From contig CM067081.1 in NCBI GenBank assembly GCA_034008185.1, positions 4,401,821-4,465,820 of the forward strand: a stretch of DNA of 64,000 bases. The letters are read 5' to 3'. The stretch is from Gorsachius magnificus. Its lineage: Eukaryota; Chordata; Aves; Pelecaniformes; Ardeidae. Below are positions 30,802 through 43,200 of the stretch, piece by piece. The translations under genes and the position numbers were made by a program. The notes below the pieces were generated by a model that saw only the letters and a list, made by a program, of their open reading frames with translations, was not told where the DNA came from and ran no database searches. Each line of letters opens with the position of its first letter. The stretch's first letter is position 1.

Positions 30802-31297
30802 GGAATTGAAGAATATGTCATCTCCTTGAAAAGAGAAGGTGAATTTAGAAAGGCAGATTATAATTATGTGCAAAAAAATTTGGCCAGGCTTTTGTGCTGG
30901 CGATTTTTCCCTGTTATGACAGCAGATGGGGAGAGTCTCACTTCTGTTTCTAAAAGGGCATTTATTATTTTTTTCCTGCAGTTATTATCTCTGAGTTTCT
31001 GCTCAGATCTCCTAAAGATGAACCCAATCCCCTGCTCTGCCACGGCACTTTTTGGGGTGCCACTCTGATAGCAGCTGAAAGTGAGCAAAGCAAGGCGGAG
31101 CATTGCCATTAATATATTTGCAGGTCTGGAGAGGTTTGACCACTGGCTCTGCCACAACCTCGGGCATCTCCTTGAGCAAATGGTTTGATCTGGATGTGCC
31201 TCAGTATTTCCCACTGCTACAACAGCGTGAAAGCCATCTGCCGTGTCGCTTAAGTGAGATGTATATTCTGTTGTGTATGTTCCTATAGGTAACGGCA

Positions 31298-31370
31298 GTG
31301 TCAGGTTAATGGTTGGACTGGATGATCTTAAAGATCTTTTCCGACCTAAACGATTCTATGATTCTGTACA
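31298..31370 (+). mobile_element. Very short CR1 3' tail
   Basis: About 70 bases: GTTGGACTGGATGATCTTAA, then TTTTCCGACCTAAACGATTCTATGATTCTG. This is the extreme 3' end of a plus-strand CR1, from a strongly 5'-truncated insertion. Confidence 0.8.
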
Positions 31371-32039
31371 GTTTGTAGGCTTTATTTCAGTTGAAGCCTC
31401 CAGGCATTCTTCTGCCGCAAATAATATATAAGGGAGGTTGGGGCTTTAGAGAATAGTGAGTAGCTGGATGTGAAATAATTGAGAAAGAAGTAAAGAGAGG
31501 AGCAGCAACTGCGTCATTGGGAGGACTCAAGGTAGAAACCACAGCATGAAGTTGCTGTGCTTGACGTGTACGCAGAAGGTCATTGAATCGGAATCACGTC
31601 ACTCACATTAATTAAGGTTATTTAGTCAGAAAAACTAGATCTCAGCTAACTGACAAGTATAACCCGATGTGTAAATTATACCCGATCACGGGGAGGCAAA
31701 AGTAGGAGGTGAGGTAGCATGGGTGAGGGCCCAGCAGCAGCCTTGGTTTGATGATTTCCCACTCTGTAGGGAAATTGCAATTTCTTCCTAGATATTTGGA
31801 GGGCTTTTTAGCCTTTTAGAAAAGTAGTCATAGGGACGTGATATGAATGACTGTCTGTGACTGTCCGATACCTGCTGGTCAGGCTGTACCTATTGGATGT
31901 GGTAATGGTGAGTTGCAGTGGTTTCCCTGCCTTGGCTGGATGAGCAAGTGGGTACTTTGGACCAAAAAAAAAATTCCCTTTGCCTATGAATGAAGGGGAC
32001 ATTTGTTCCCTGCAAAAGAAAAAAATCATTAGGACACAA

Positions 32040-32605
32040 TTCATAGAATCATAGAATCATAGAATGGTTTGGGTTGGAAGGGACCCCTAGAGGTCACCCA
32101 GCCCAACCCCCCTGCAGGAGCAGGGACACCTTTAACCAGATCAGGTTGCTCACAGCCCCGTCCAACCTGGCCTGGAATGTTCCCAGGGATGGGGCCTCCA
32201 CCCCCTCTCTGGGCAACCCCTGCCAGGGTTTCACCACCCTCATTGTACAGAATTTCTTCCTTAGATCCAGTCTAAACCTACCCTGGTTTAGTTTAAAACC
32301 ATCCCCCCTTGTCCTGTCCCAGCTGGCCCTACTAAAAAGCTTGTTCCCCCCTTTCCTCTGGGCCCCCTTGAAGCCCTGAGCGGCCGCACTCAGCTCTGCC
32401 TGCAGCCTCCTCTTCTCCAGGCTGAACACCCCCAACTCTCCCAGCCTGGCCTCATAGGAGAGGTGCTCCAGCCCTCGGAGCATTTTGGTAGCCCTCCTCT
32501 GGCCCCGCTCCAACAGTTCCATGTCCTCCTTGTGCTGAGGGCTCCAGAGGTGGACGCGGGGCTCCATGTCTCACCAGGGCAGAGTAGAGGGGCAGAATCA
32601 CATTG
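32040..32605 (-). mobile_element. CR1 LINE fragment (minus strand)
   Basis: Inverted 3' end with three TCATAGAA repeats, then the subfamily landmarks GGGACCCCTAGAGGTCACCC and GGCAGAATCAC. On the minus strand it reads back through the ORF2 C-terminus ([19 protein letters not shown]). Nearly the same sequence as the plus-strand copy at 7,205-7,671. Confidence 0.9.
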
Positions 32606-33471
32606 ATGTTCCTGGAAAACAGACCTAGAGAGGTGTGTGACAACAGGGGCTGGTCCTTTCAAGGAGTTGGATACCAAGTCATGGCAAACTTGGTAGAAAT
32701 TTTAGAGAATACAGTGGGATTTGTGCAGTATTTTGTGCTCCAGCAAGGCACGGTGTGTGCGCTCCCTTCCATCCTGCAGCAGCTCAGCATGCTGCAGGAT
32801 TGAGCCCTAATTGCCTCGCTGCCTGGAGGATGCAGCAAGAATAACAGTAATGTCTTGGCTGACATCAAAGAAACCATTTCAGCAGGAGTTCAGGACAATA
32901 AAAGGTGAGTCTCGTTTCTGTACTTCCAGAGCTCCAGAGAATTCAGGGAAGTAGATCATGATTTCTTCTTCTTCTCTGTAAGAAAGAAGCAAATCACTTC
33001 ATTTTCAGTCTATGCTTGAATGGTGGGATTTTTTTCCTCCTTTAGTGGTATTTATCAAACTACGTATCGTGCCATTGTAGGAAATGTGCTGAATTTGTTA
33101 GCAAGATTTCCTGAAGCTAAAGTACATCTCAGACCTATGTTTTCAGAGCTTTGTAAGATCTGTGGTGTGGGAACTGACACTGCATTCTGCAAAAAGTACG
33201 AAGGAGACTTTAGTGGAAAACTGCTGCTGTCAGGGATAGGGGAATGAATTGATTTAGAAGTAATTGGTAGACTTAAACTGAAATGAATCCTAATCAAATT
33301 AAAAACACAGGCAGAAGAGAAATAGAAGGACATCTCTGAACAGTACAGATTAGACCCAAGCAAAGCCCAAGGTGACTTTTCATTCTGAGGTTGGGGTTTG
33401 GGGTTTTTATTGCAGTTTACTCAGTTTGGAGAGTGAAGCTAAGCTGGTCGATGCTGCTCTTTGCTTAAATT
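32606..33471. other. USP35 intron 1 (putative), unique stretch
   Basis: No exon or repeat recognised between two CR1 copies. Confidence 0.45.
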
Positions 33472-33857
33472 CACAGAATCACAGAATGGCAGGGGTTGGA
33501 AGGGACCTCAGGAGATCATCCAGTCCAACCCTCCTGCTCAAGCAGGCTCACCCAGAGCATGTTACACAGGACTTCATCCAGGAGGGGTTTGAATATCTCC
33601 AGAGAAGGAGACTCCACACCCGCCCTGGGCAGCCTGTGCTAGGGCTTGGTCACCCTCAAAGTAAAGAAGTTCTTCCTCGTATTCAACTGAAACCTCTTAT
33701 GTCTCAGTTTGTGCCCATTGCCCCTTGTCCTGTCACTGGGCACCACTGCAAAGAGTCTGGCTCCATCCTCGTGACACCCACCCTTGAGATATTTGTACGT
33801 GTTGACGAGGTGGCCTCTTAGTCTTCTCTTCTTCAGGCTGAACAAGCCCAACTCTCC
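33472..33857 (-). mobile_element. CR1 LINE fragment (minus strand)
   Basis: Inverted 3' end TTCACAGAATCACAGAATGG followed by the CTGCTCAAGCAGG and TTTGAATATCTCCAGAGAAGG landmarks shared with the copies at 5,151 and 35,941. It ends in ORF2 remains ([12 protein letters not shown], minus strand). Confidence 0.9.
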
Positions 33858-34239
33858 TTTTCCCTCTCTGGTTTCTAGAGCATGGTTGGGTGTCTGTCCT
33901 TGCAGGGACACATCTCACGGTCAGCAATACCTGTTGCAAATGTTGATGAAATGCTTAATTTTATTTGTGTCTTTAGATGGAATTTAAGTCTGGAGCCAGG
34001 GCTGCTCTCTTTTACCGCACCCTTTTTATTTTGAGGGGCCATGGGAGAAAGCATGTGGACCCTGGTGTGTATTTGTGAATGCAGTGTGTGGTACCTAAGG
34101 CCATCAACACTCATTGATCTGCCTGGTGGAAAGGAGAGTGCCTTCAGGACAGTTTTGTAGGTCTGAGCATCGGCATGACAAGGATGAGATAGGAAGACAT
34201 CTCTCCCTCTTCCAAAGCACATCTCCCTCTCTAGCACAT

Positions 34240-35200
34240 CTTCAGAAAATCAAGGATTACCTGAGAACCTAGTTTTGTCAGCCTCCCTTCGGTTCTTGGG
34301 ACGATCATAGAGCACATCCTCTTGGAAGCTTTGTCTGGGCACATGAAGAAGGAGGTGACTGGGAATGACCAGCATTCATTTACCAAGGGTAAATCATGCT
34401 TGATCTATGTGATGGCCTTTAAGGATGGACTGGTAGATCTGTGGATGAGGGAAGAGTAGCAAATATTGTCTTCTTTGACTTCAGTAAGGCTTTTAAGATG
34501 ATGTCCCACAGCATCCTTGTATCAAAGATACAAGAGAAACTGCAGTCTAGATGGGTGGACTGCTAATTGGGTAGGAAAGTGGCTGGAACTATCCTGGGAC
34601 CTTTCCTTTTAAATATTTTTATCAACAGCCCAAAGGAGGAGATGAAATTTGTGAGTGACACCAAACCTGGGGGAATAGTCAATACGCTTGAGGGCAGGGC
34701 TGCCATGCAGGAGGACCAGGATATGCTGGGGCTGACCAGAACCTCATGGAATTCAGCAAGGACAAATGAAAATTCCTGCACTTGGGATGGACTCACCCGG
34801 CATGGACTCACCCAGGATGGATTCACCTGGGATGGACTAACCCCTTGCGCTGGTGAAGGCTGGGGACTGACTGGTAGCAGCTCCCCAGTGCCTACAAGGA
34901 GGTTATTCAGGGGATGGAGCCAGGCTTTTCACAGCAGTGCATGGCAGGAGAATGAGAAAAAAACCCAACATGAATTGAAACAGGAGTTTCCAACTGGAAA
35001 TAAGGAAAAACTTCCCGCTATGAGCTGATTAGGCACTGGGGCAGGTTGCCCAGTATGGTTGTGTGATCTCCATCCTGGGGCATTTTCAAGACCTAAATGG
35101 ACAAAGCCCTGAGCAGCTTGGTCGGATTTCAGTTTTGTGCAGGGGTTGGACTAGAGACCTCCCAAGGTTGTTTCCCCCCGATTCACTGATTTTACTGATG
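34240..35200 (+). mobile_element. Old, heavily decayed CR1-like LINE (plus strand)
   Basis: Recognisable only by protein-level echoes. The stretch near 34,460 reads FFDFSKAF...SHSILVSKIQ, matching the RT block [20 protein letters not shown] seen in the younger copy at 59.6-60.8 kb. A GSVLGP/LFNIFI-like part follows near 34,600, and a degraded CR1 3' end lies near 35,150 (TTGGACTAGAGACCTCCCAA). Multiple stops and indels make it clearly older than its neighbours. Confidence 0.7.
34783..34845. repeat. 15-bp tandem repeat inside the old CR1
   Basis: About four imperfect copies of a GGATGGACTCACCCG/A-type unit, with 15-base spacing, expanded within the decayed CR1. Confidence 0.75.
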
Positions 35201-35940
35201 TTGCTCCTGCCAATTGTTCACTGGAGGAGCAGAGCAGTTTTGCCATTTCATGGGATTTTTTTCTTTTTCACTGTTATGTGAGCTACATAACAGATGGGAA
35301 CCTCAAGACGGCTCTTCAGATTAATAATTAACACTTTGACCTTCTAAATCACCCTCGTGTGCTCCAGGAACTTGGTTCTCTTTACAAGCAGGAATGAGCT
35401 GATCCTCCCAACTTTTCCATGAGTTGTTATTGCCAGTGAGGAAGATGAAGTACAAAAAGGTTGTCCCACTTCAGGAGCACTCATTATAGAAGCCTGATTA
35501 TCTGAATATGTAGTCTCTTTATCTCAATATTAAACAGAGGAGAGCCAGGCACCAGTTCTCCAAGGCAGCATTTGACGGCCCAGCAATGAAACTGTCCTTC
35601 CCTCTCCTGCAGTTCCCTGGATTATTTATGACACACTTCCAGTTTCTGTAACAAATGAGACAGTGCTCTTCCAGACAACAGTCGCCTTCACTGCAAACCC
35701 TGATTCATTCTCCAGGCAGGTCCTGGGAGAAAAAAAAAAAAAAAAGTTAATATGAGATCCTGTAAATAATATCTCTCTGAAAGCATCTGGAGCTGTGCTG
35801 GGGTTAAATTAGCCATCTTCATTCCTAACCCATGACATGTGAATGATCTGTTAGTGCAGAATGCTCTTTTAGTGTAGTTTTAAGGCTGTAATATTTATTA
35901 TTACATATTACAAAGCAACTTGAGAGTTTTTTTAATATAG
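35201..35940. other. USP35 intron 1 (putative), unique stretch
   Basis: AT-rich, with a poly-A run near 35,730. No exon or transposon recognised. Confidence 0.45.
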
Positions 35941-36118
35941 TTCACAGAATCACAGAATGGCAAGGGTTGGAAGGGACCTCGGGAGATCACCCAGTCCAAC
36001 CCCCCTGCTCAAGCAGGTTCTCCTAGAGCATGTTACACAGGACTTCATCCAGGCAGGCTTTGAATATCTCCAGAGAAGGAGACTCCACAGCCCCCCTGGG
36101 CAGCCTGTTCCAGGGCTC
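35941..36118 (-). mobile_element. Short CR1 3' fragment (minus strand)
   Basis: TTCACAGAATCACAGAATGG followed by landmarks identical to the copies at 5,151 and 33,472, truncated after CAGCCTGTTCCAGGGCTCT. Confidence 0.9.
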
Positions 36119-37328
36119 TAAGATTGTAATATATATTTTAAATGTCTCCTTCTTTGGGGCTCCCTGGCTAGCATCCTCCATCCTGGCTTTGTCTGGCCCA
36201 CTCCCAGGGAGCAGCTTGGTGTACCTGGACACACAACAGAAATACGGGCTTGTTTGTCCCCTCCTGCTGATACGGGGTAGTTAGAGAGGTGTAGGTGTGA
36301 CTGTGTCACCTAAAGCCCAACCTTGTACTGTCAAGTCCTTCGTTGGTGAGGACAGCATGGACCTTCCACCACAAGGTCAACTCAGGCTGTTCTCCCTGCG
36401 TGTCTTTGAGCTCCTAATGATAAGACATTACAAAGTTTCCTGATGTGCAAGATAGTTTGTCTTTACAGTCCTTAGATACTGTCCATTGGTACTTGTTTGT
36501 CTACTGACTATGGGGGGAGTTTGTTTCAACCTTGTCCTCACCACACTATGTCAGATGAGACCTAGTTGCACTCCAGGCAGCAAGTCTGGGGTGACCCATC
36601 CTCACGTCCCCTTCTGTGACCAGCCTGAGAAAGAATTCAAGTCCTTCCAGGAGCTGCAAGTTTATCTCAAAATTCAGATGGAAGAGGAGTCTTTGCATTG
36701 AAAATTTGGGTGAAGTTTGGCAATGCTAAAGTAGCTAAAAGCCCAGCCATACAGAGGACAGCAGAGGGCAACCATCACCCCCAAGAGGGGCAGTGAGGCC
36801 ACCCAAAACCACATACACCAGTGGGCTGTGATGATTTATGGTGTTAGGTCTAAAAGGTCTGTAGCCATTTTTTGACCACCCTGCTTGTGTGGTGTTTCCA
36901 CACCACTGTGCCAGGATCCACATGGATTGCTCCAGGGAAGTAACCACATAACGGTGAGACACACCTGGTGACCACTGTAGAGCCTCCTGTTTCCTCTGGA
37001 TCCTTATCTGTCTGCCAGATTCTGGGGTGTCAGGTTGTGAAGCTGCAGAGAGGAGGTGAAGGGGGTATCAACTTGACTGCAGGTCTGTGCCAGTCTCTGT
37101 ATGGCCAAGGTGAACACTGAGCTACAGCTAGGACAACTGCTCCTCCTGATTTCTGGTCTGTCTGCAAGCCCCATCTGCTCTCTAGGTTGGCTTTTAGCCT
37201 TTGCTGTCACTGTGGCACTTTCGGTTTGAGATGGAAAGATATTACCTGTGGGCTTTTATTCTCTCATCTTACCTGGCTCTCATTGGTTACTGGTTTAATG
37301 CAGGCTGGTCCCTCAAGAGTCCTGCTTA
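36119..37328. other. USP35 intron 1 (putative), unique stretch
   Basis: No exon, RNA gene or repeat recognised. Confidence 0.45.
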
Positions 37329-37803
37329 TCATAGAATCATAGAATGGTTTGGGTTGGAAGGGACACCTAGAGGTCACCCAGCCCAACCCCCCTGCAGGAG
37401 CAGGGACACCCCTAACTAGATCAAGTTGCTCACAGCCCCGTCCAACCTGGACTGGAATGTTCCCAGGGATGGGGCCTCCACCCCCTCTCTGGGCAACCCA
37501 TTCCAGTGTTTCACCACCCTCGTTGTAAAGAATTTCTTCCTTAATCCAGTCTAAACCTACCCTGGTTTAGTTTAAAGCCATTACCCCTTGTCCTGTCACA
37601 GCTGGCCCTACTAAAAAGATTTTCCCCGTCTTTCCTATAGGCCCCCTTTAGGTACTGAAAGGCCGCACTCAGCTCTGCCCACAGCCTTCTCTTCTCCAGG
37701 CTGAACACCCCCAACTCTCTCAGCCTGTCCTCATAACAGAGGTGCTCCGGCCCTCGGATCATTTTTATATCTCCCCTGGACCCGCTCCAACAGTTCTTAT
37801 GTC
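37329..37803 (-). mobile_element. CR1 LINE fragment (minus strand)
   Basis: ATCATAGAATCATAGAATGG followed by the GGGACACCTAGAGGTCACCC landmark, and the ORF2 remnant [20 protein letters not shown] on the minus strand. The same CR1 group as the copies at 7,205, 7,672 and 32,040. Confidence 0.9.
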
Positions 37804-39562
37804 TTCTATCCTGTGAAAACAACATGATGAGGAGCATCAGCTCTGCCATAGCTTGTTTCAGGGAAGGCAGCAGTGATGCTTGATAGGGAAAAATAAATCC
37901 AGCACATGAGCAGAGGATCCTATGACTCAACATGCAGGGGACAGAAAGACCAAGGTGGTGCCTGGAGAGTTGTTGCAGCGTAGGCTGCTGTCATGGCTGG
38001 ATGGGGAGGTGGCCATGCATATATCATGGTTTTTTCATCCTGTGAGATTGTGGGGGAAGCAATGATGGGAAGAGGTGATGTTTGGTTGAGTGGAAAGGTT
38101 TCCCAGACAAGCAGCTGTGAGCCAGAGCTTGAGGTTTGGATCTGGCATGCGTTTTCCTTCTCCACCAGCAAGCAGCTGTCTACCAGGAGAGAAGATACTC
38201 TCTGGCTCAGGTACAGGCATACTCCAGGGACAGGATGGTCCTTGGATGTCATCCTCTGAGGTCCCTTCTGGATGTCATCTATGGAAGCCATACTTGAGGT
38301 ACATGCCACCTGCACATATAATTTTCATTAATATAATACTACCCACTTGAAAAGCTTCAAGTGCTTTCCAAGTGCTAACGAAGGAAGTGTCAACCAACCC
38401 CTCTAGGAATTGTTGTGTGTTGTCCTCGTTTCACAGAATGGGAAACTGAGGAACAGAAAGGTGGTGATTATTCTTCTGGTTAGCCAGACATGAGCATGGA
38501 TGGATCTGTCCTGCCTTGATCCCTCATTTAGGTACCAAAGACGATACATACCTTCCTTCTCCCTCCCCCATGGATCGTTTCAGGCTATAGGCAGGAAAGG
38601 ACATTCTCCAAATGTATACTTGTGCAGCGCATCGCACGGGGGACACCTGCTGTGGGGGACCCTGTCATACGTTTTAAGAAATCCTGTCTAATTTTATCAC
38701 TCAGGCTTTCTTGTGCAGTAGTGCATCCAACACCTGGTTATAAATGTTGTTCTGAGCTCTTTCAGGGAAATCCTTAGACTTTTTTTTTTTTTTTTTTTAA
38801 GCACTCTCTCCTCTAACACTTTATTGCTGGTGAATTCGGGCCGTGACGAATGGGAAACTTTGCCTGACTCTGCAGTTTCTCTTGCCCTCGCTTTGGGCCT
38901 GCATACAAATGCGGCAGGTCCCTGGGGAGCAGCCAAGACTGCACCACTCAGCCGGAGCGGCTGGCAGCACAGCGTAAATGTCAGACATACACCCCTGCTA
39001 TTGCACAGGGAGGCTGCAATCCCATCTCTGCTTCCCAGGGCTTTTTTCTCCTTCCCTGAATGTGAAGACAATCATCAGGAGCATCTTTGCTACTTGAGGA
39101 CACCTGAGCCAGCAGGCACCAGTGGAAGACCTTGGCTCCCCTGATTCCCCACTCAGCCCCTCCATGGGGCCGTGGCAACCTGTCTTCAGTGGGGACTGGA
39201 TTTTGTGAAACGTGGGGTACCATCTTGAGCTGCTGAACCCATCGAGGAGAGGGAGCTCATCCATCCCTAGGGTCAAGTGTAAGACTGTAGTTGCTTGTTT
39301 TCAAGCCAAAAATGTGTGACTAGACTGAAGTTCTGTATTTTTGCGCATTCATTCAGTTGGGGGCTTTAGTCTCAGCCAAACATCACCAGAGTGGAAACTT
39401 TTCTGAATGCCACCATGAAAAGGGCACAAGAATTACGATCTTTGTAGTGGTCCCAGACAGCTCTCATGCTCTGCTTCTTTGACCTCCCTTGCCAATCTGG
39501 GCTTGAAAGCTCAACAGACCCTGCTTGAACTAATCTGCTGCTCTGTTCCTCTCTTTCAACAG
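37804..39562. other. USP35 intron 1 (putative), 3' part
   Basis: Unique sequence with a poly-T run near 38,790. A pyrimidine-rich stretch (CTCTGTTCCTCTCTTTCAACAG) immediately precedes the first coding exon. Confidence 0.5.
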
Positions 39563-39574
39563 TTGGGAGCAGAG

Positions 39575-40256
39575 ATGGATAAGATACTGGAAGCCGTGGT
39601 GATGTCCTCATACCCCAACAATGTGAAGCAAGGGCTCGTGAGGCGCGTCATTGAGGCAGCGAAGCAGCCCATGGACAGTGAGCAATGCTGGTCCATGCTG
39701 GAGCTGTCAACCAAGCTTTATCTCACAGGGGACACCAAGTATAAAAGAGAGATCGGGAAAGAGGTTTTGGAGGTCTACGGCCACTACCACCCAGAGGAAT
39801 TTGAGGAGTTCTTCAACGTCCGCTTCCTGCTGAGTCTCCTCCAGGAAGGCTATGGACCTCTGGGGAAGAGAAGCCATTACGTACTTGATTATATCCAATT
39901 AGGACTGCAGTTTGTCTTGGAAAGCCCATCAGCAAACAGCATCTTCAGCTTATTGAGGATCGAGGTGCTCCGGAAAGTCTGCGAGAGGCCCAGCCCCAAG
40001 CAGTGTGCAAAGATCAGCAAACTCTTAACTCAGCATCCTCAGTGCATTCCCACAGGCAAACACCAGGTCTTGTTTTGTCAGCAGCTGATCCGGTGCATCG
40101 GGCAGTTCCAGTGCATCTCCGAGGGGGAAGAGGACATCATGGAGTTTTTGGAGCAGGTGAACAAAGTGAGCGGTCTGCTGCAGAGAATCTGGAGGACTCA
40201 GACCTCAGCCATCCTGCCCTCTTTGAAGGAGCTGTTCACTATCATTTCTTCAACAG
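39575..40256 (+). CDS. USP35: USP35 coding exon 1 (initiator)
   Basis: The exon begins at 39563 after CAACAG; the ATG is at 39575 and the donor is ACAG|GTAATT. 682 coding bases hold residues 1-227, from MDKILEAVV to LPSLKELFTIISST. The upstream in-frame ATG at 39479 lies in the intron before the acceptor and is not used. Confidence 0.93.
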
Positions 40257-43200
40257 GTAATTAAAAAAAAAAAAAGAAAAAAAAGGCTGGGAATGTAAAT
40301 GTCAGCTCTGATGAAGTCAAACTTGATTAGTTTGACATCTTGCATGGTTCTCATCCACTCCAGAAATGCAACCACATCTGATATATAATAAACAAGCGTC
40401 CCTAAAAGTTACCCAAGGGCTTTAATCTAGGAAAACAATATCTCCTGAAACTACACAGAGTCTGTACACAGCGGTTGTTAACTGGGTTGAAAGATTTGCA
40501 GCACAAGGTTGTGTGTTCAGCACTTTCCAGCATCAGCTGAGCTTAATGGAAAGCACCTTATCTGCAGCTGGTTAGAGTGGGACTTGAAAGCTTTTAGAAA
40601 TGTCACTCTCTTATGGGTGAATTGGTGGGACCCCACAGCCTGCTCCTTAGCAGAAACTAGGGACAAAGCTAAGAAGTTATTTCTCACAGATCTAGAGGTA
40701 GGAAGCCCTACTATCTCTCTGGAGGGTGGTGGTATCTTAAGGTGCAACAGAAGTTATTGAGCCAACTTCTGGGGTCTTTAGGTTATTGCAGAGGATCTCA
40801 GAAGATTTTTTGAGGTACCAGTGCCATGAAAGGCTGGATACTGCCAGCAGGTGAGCTCCTGCTCCAGCTATTCCTAAGCCCATGAGAAGATGGGTTTTTC
40901 AGTGTCCTCGGTATGAAAGCCTCATCCTTTGGAAGGTGCTCCAGGCAGGCAAACCTGCAGTTGCATCCCATTGCAATTATTTGCGGTAATTAGTATAAAG
41001 GGAGCATGCAGAGGGAATTTGGGACCCTGGGTTGGCCCAAGAACGTTCTTGTGCCTGTGATCTCTTCCTCCCTTTGGGCTGTGTGTGGCTTTATGCAACA
41101 GCCCATCTGCTATGACCCAACCTTGTTATGTGCTACACTGGGATTTGGGGAATTGTCCTCCTAGCACAGTGGACTCCACATTGCTCATTTACGCCAGCTG
41201 ACTATCCGTTCCATTTACGTAGGCAGAAATGATTTGGCTTTTAGAGCCGAGAAATGACCTCATGTGTCTGGTTTTTCTGGTGACTAATATCTTCATTGCT
41301 GGCACTCATCCATCTCTTGCAGAGGAGCAGGAAGCGCCATCCAACGCCTTGGCCAGTGTGGTCCAGTTTGTCCCTCTGGAGCTCATGGATGGCGTCATAA
41401 GAAACCTAACCAATGATGACAGCATCACCGATGTGCAAATGATGATGGCCATCAGCAGGTAGGAGAAGCTGCATTAATGAATGTCATTCTCAGTTTGGAT
41501 GAAAATCTGCCACAACCCTTCACTCAGTTCCTCTGTGTGGTTTTATCCCAACCAGCTTAGCTGGTGCTGTCTTGTGAGGAGTGTGTGGGGAAAAGGGGAA
41601 TTTCTGGATCCTTCCTTCCACCCCTGAGGGTCTAGAGAATTAGAATAAAGACTGATGATGGTGATGATGATTATATTTGTTTGGTTTGATTTGGTTTCTT
41701 TTTTCTTAGAAATAAGTAGAGTTATGGGATGCCCAACATAAGATATCTTGAAGAGCTTTGATTTTTTTCTCAGAAGCTGTTGAGGGCCTTTTCTTCACAA
41801 AATCTCCTTTACAGAATTTCATGCTGATCCCCATCTCCCTTCGGAAGGACATCATCCTGAATCACCAGCCACAGCTAAAAATCTGGGAATTACACCCCAA
41901 CTGTTTCAATGATCCCACCTTGACATTTGTCAGATGAATGTGGTGCTGCTGGTCTGGATCTTGGTGCTGTATAATGTTTATCCCTGCCCTCTGTGCAGGC
42001 GGAGTCAATGGAGACCTCATCAAGGCACGATGAAGAGTAGCGCATGAAATACTACCTGACATGCTAGACATGGTCTTTGCAGAGCCTGTGCCCTCTTTGG
42101 CATCACCAGATCTTCCTTGCACACTTGTGTCCAAGTCCCACAGGGCCTCTGTGCTCCAGTGCCTTGCTCTAGACTTGCTTAGGAGCATCTTCAACCCATG
42201 CTTTCCTTAGGGAAATGGGTGACGTTCACATGCAGTAGCACACACGCTTAACCCAAGGGAGCTGATGTGACTTGATCTCACTGGAAACATCTCTTTTCCT
42301 CTTCTTATTACAGGATTTGTGTCCCCCCAATAAGGTTACATGACAGAAACACACGTTATGCCTGATGGGAACTTTATGTATGAAGAAAGGGGTTGCTTCT
42401 CTTTGACTTGCTGGGGAAGGTCATGGTTTTCCCAGAGTCCAGAGCAACCCAACACAAAAGGTTAAGTTATCAGTTGAGTTCTTAACCCTCTTCTCCACCT
42501 TTTTCTCCTTCTGGGAACCTGCTGCTGTGAGCTCCAGGCGATAAATCCTCTAAGAGCGCCGGTGTCTAAATATAGAGCTTGCAAAATCAATTGCATCATT
42601 CCTTAAAACATGCTGTGTCACGCAGAAGGATGAGTAAATGATTACACAGCCAAACATTAATCAGAGCCTGCAAAATGCAATTAAGAGCACTTGGGAGAAA
42701 TGCAGAAGTTTTGGCGGTGTGCTTGTGGCAGACGGGTGCTCCAGAAAACTGTGCGACTGGTGGCCTTTCAGTGAGCGTGTGCTCCATGAATATACAAGTT
42801 GAAAGGATCTTGCCGCTTAGGATCCCTCACAAACTGGTTGCACGCAGAAGTCTCTTCCTCCAAAGTTTGGGTTTGGGAGTTAGTAGCAGAGGAGTAAACC
42901 GGCCGTGGGGTGGAGCTTCTGATCAAGTGTTGAAGGAACAAGTAGTAGTTAAAAAAAGCAAGCCTGGCACCTGCTGGTGTAAGCGTACACCGCAATCTCT
43001 TTCAGAGAGTTTCTTTTAGAGTTTGTCTCATCTTAAGTTCTCTTAATGTGCATCCATGACTTCAGAAGTATTCACTGATTTGGTTTTTCATTTTTTTTTT
43101 CCCCTGGGGGTGTATCTTTTTCAAAGAGCCCAGGTCCGGATGAAGAAGACATCTGCTGTCGCACAGCAATGCAGGCACTTGCTACCTCTGGAAATCAGGA

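Noticed and set aside
39479..39574. Upstream in-frame ATG for USP35
   Set aside because: It lies before the splice acceptor at 39,561; family proteins start at MDKILEAVV, which matches the ATG at 39575.
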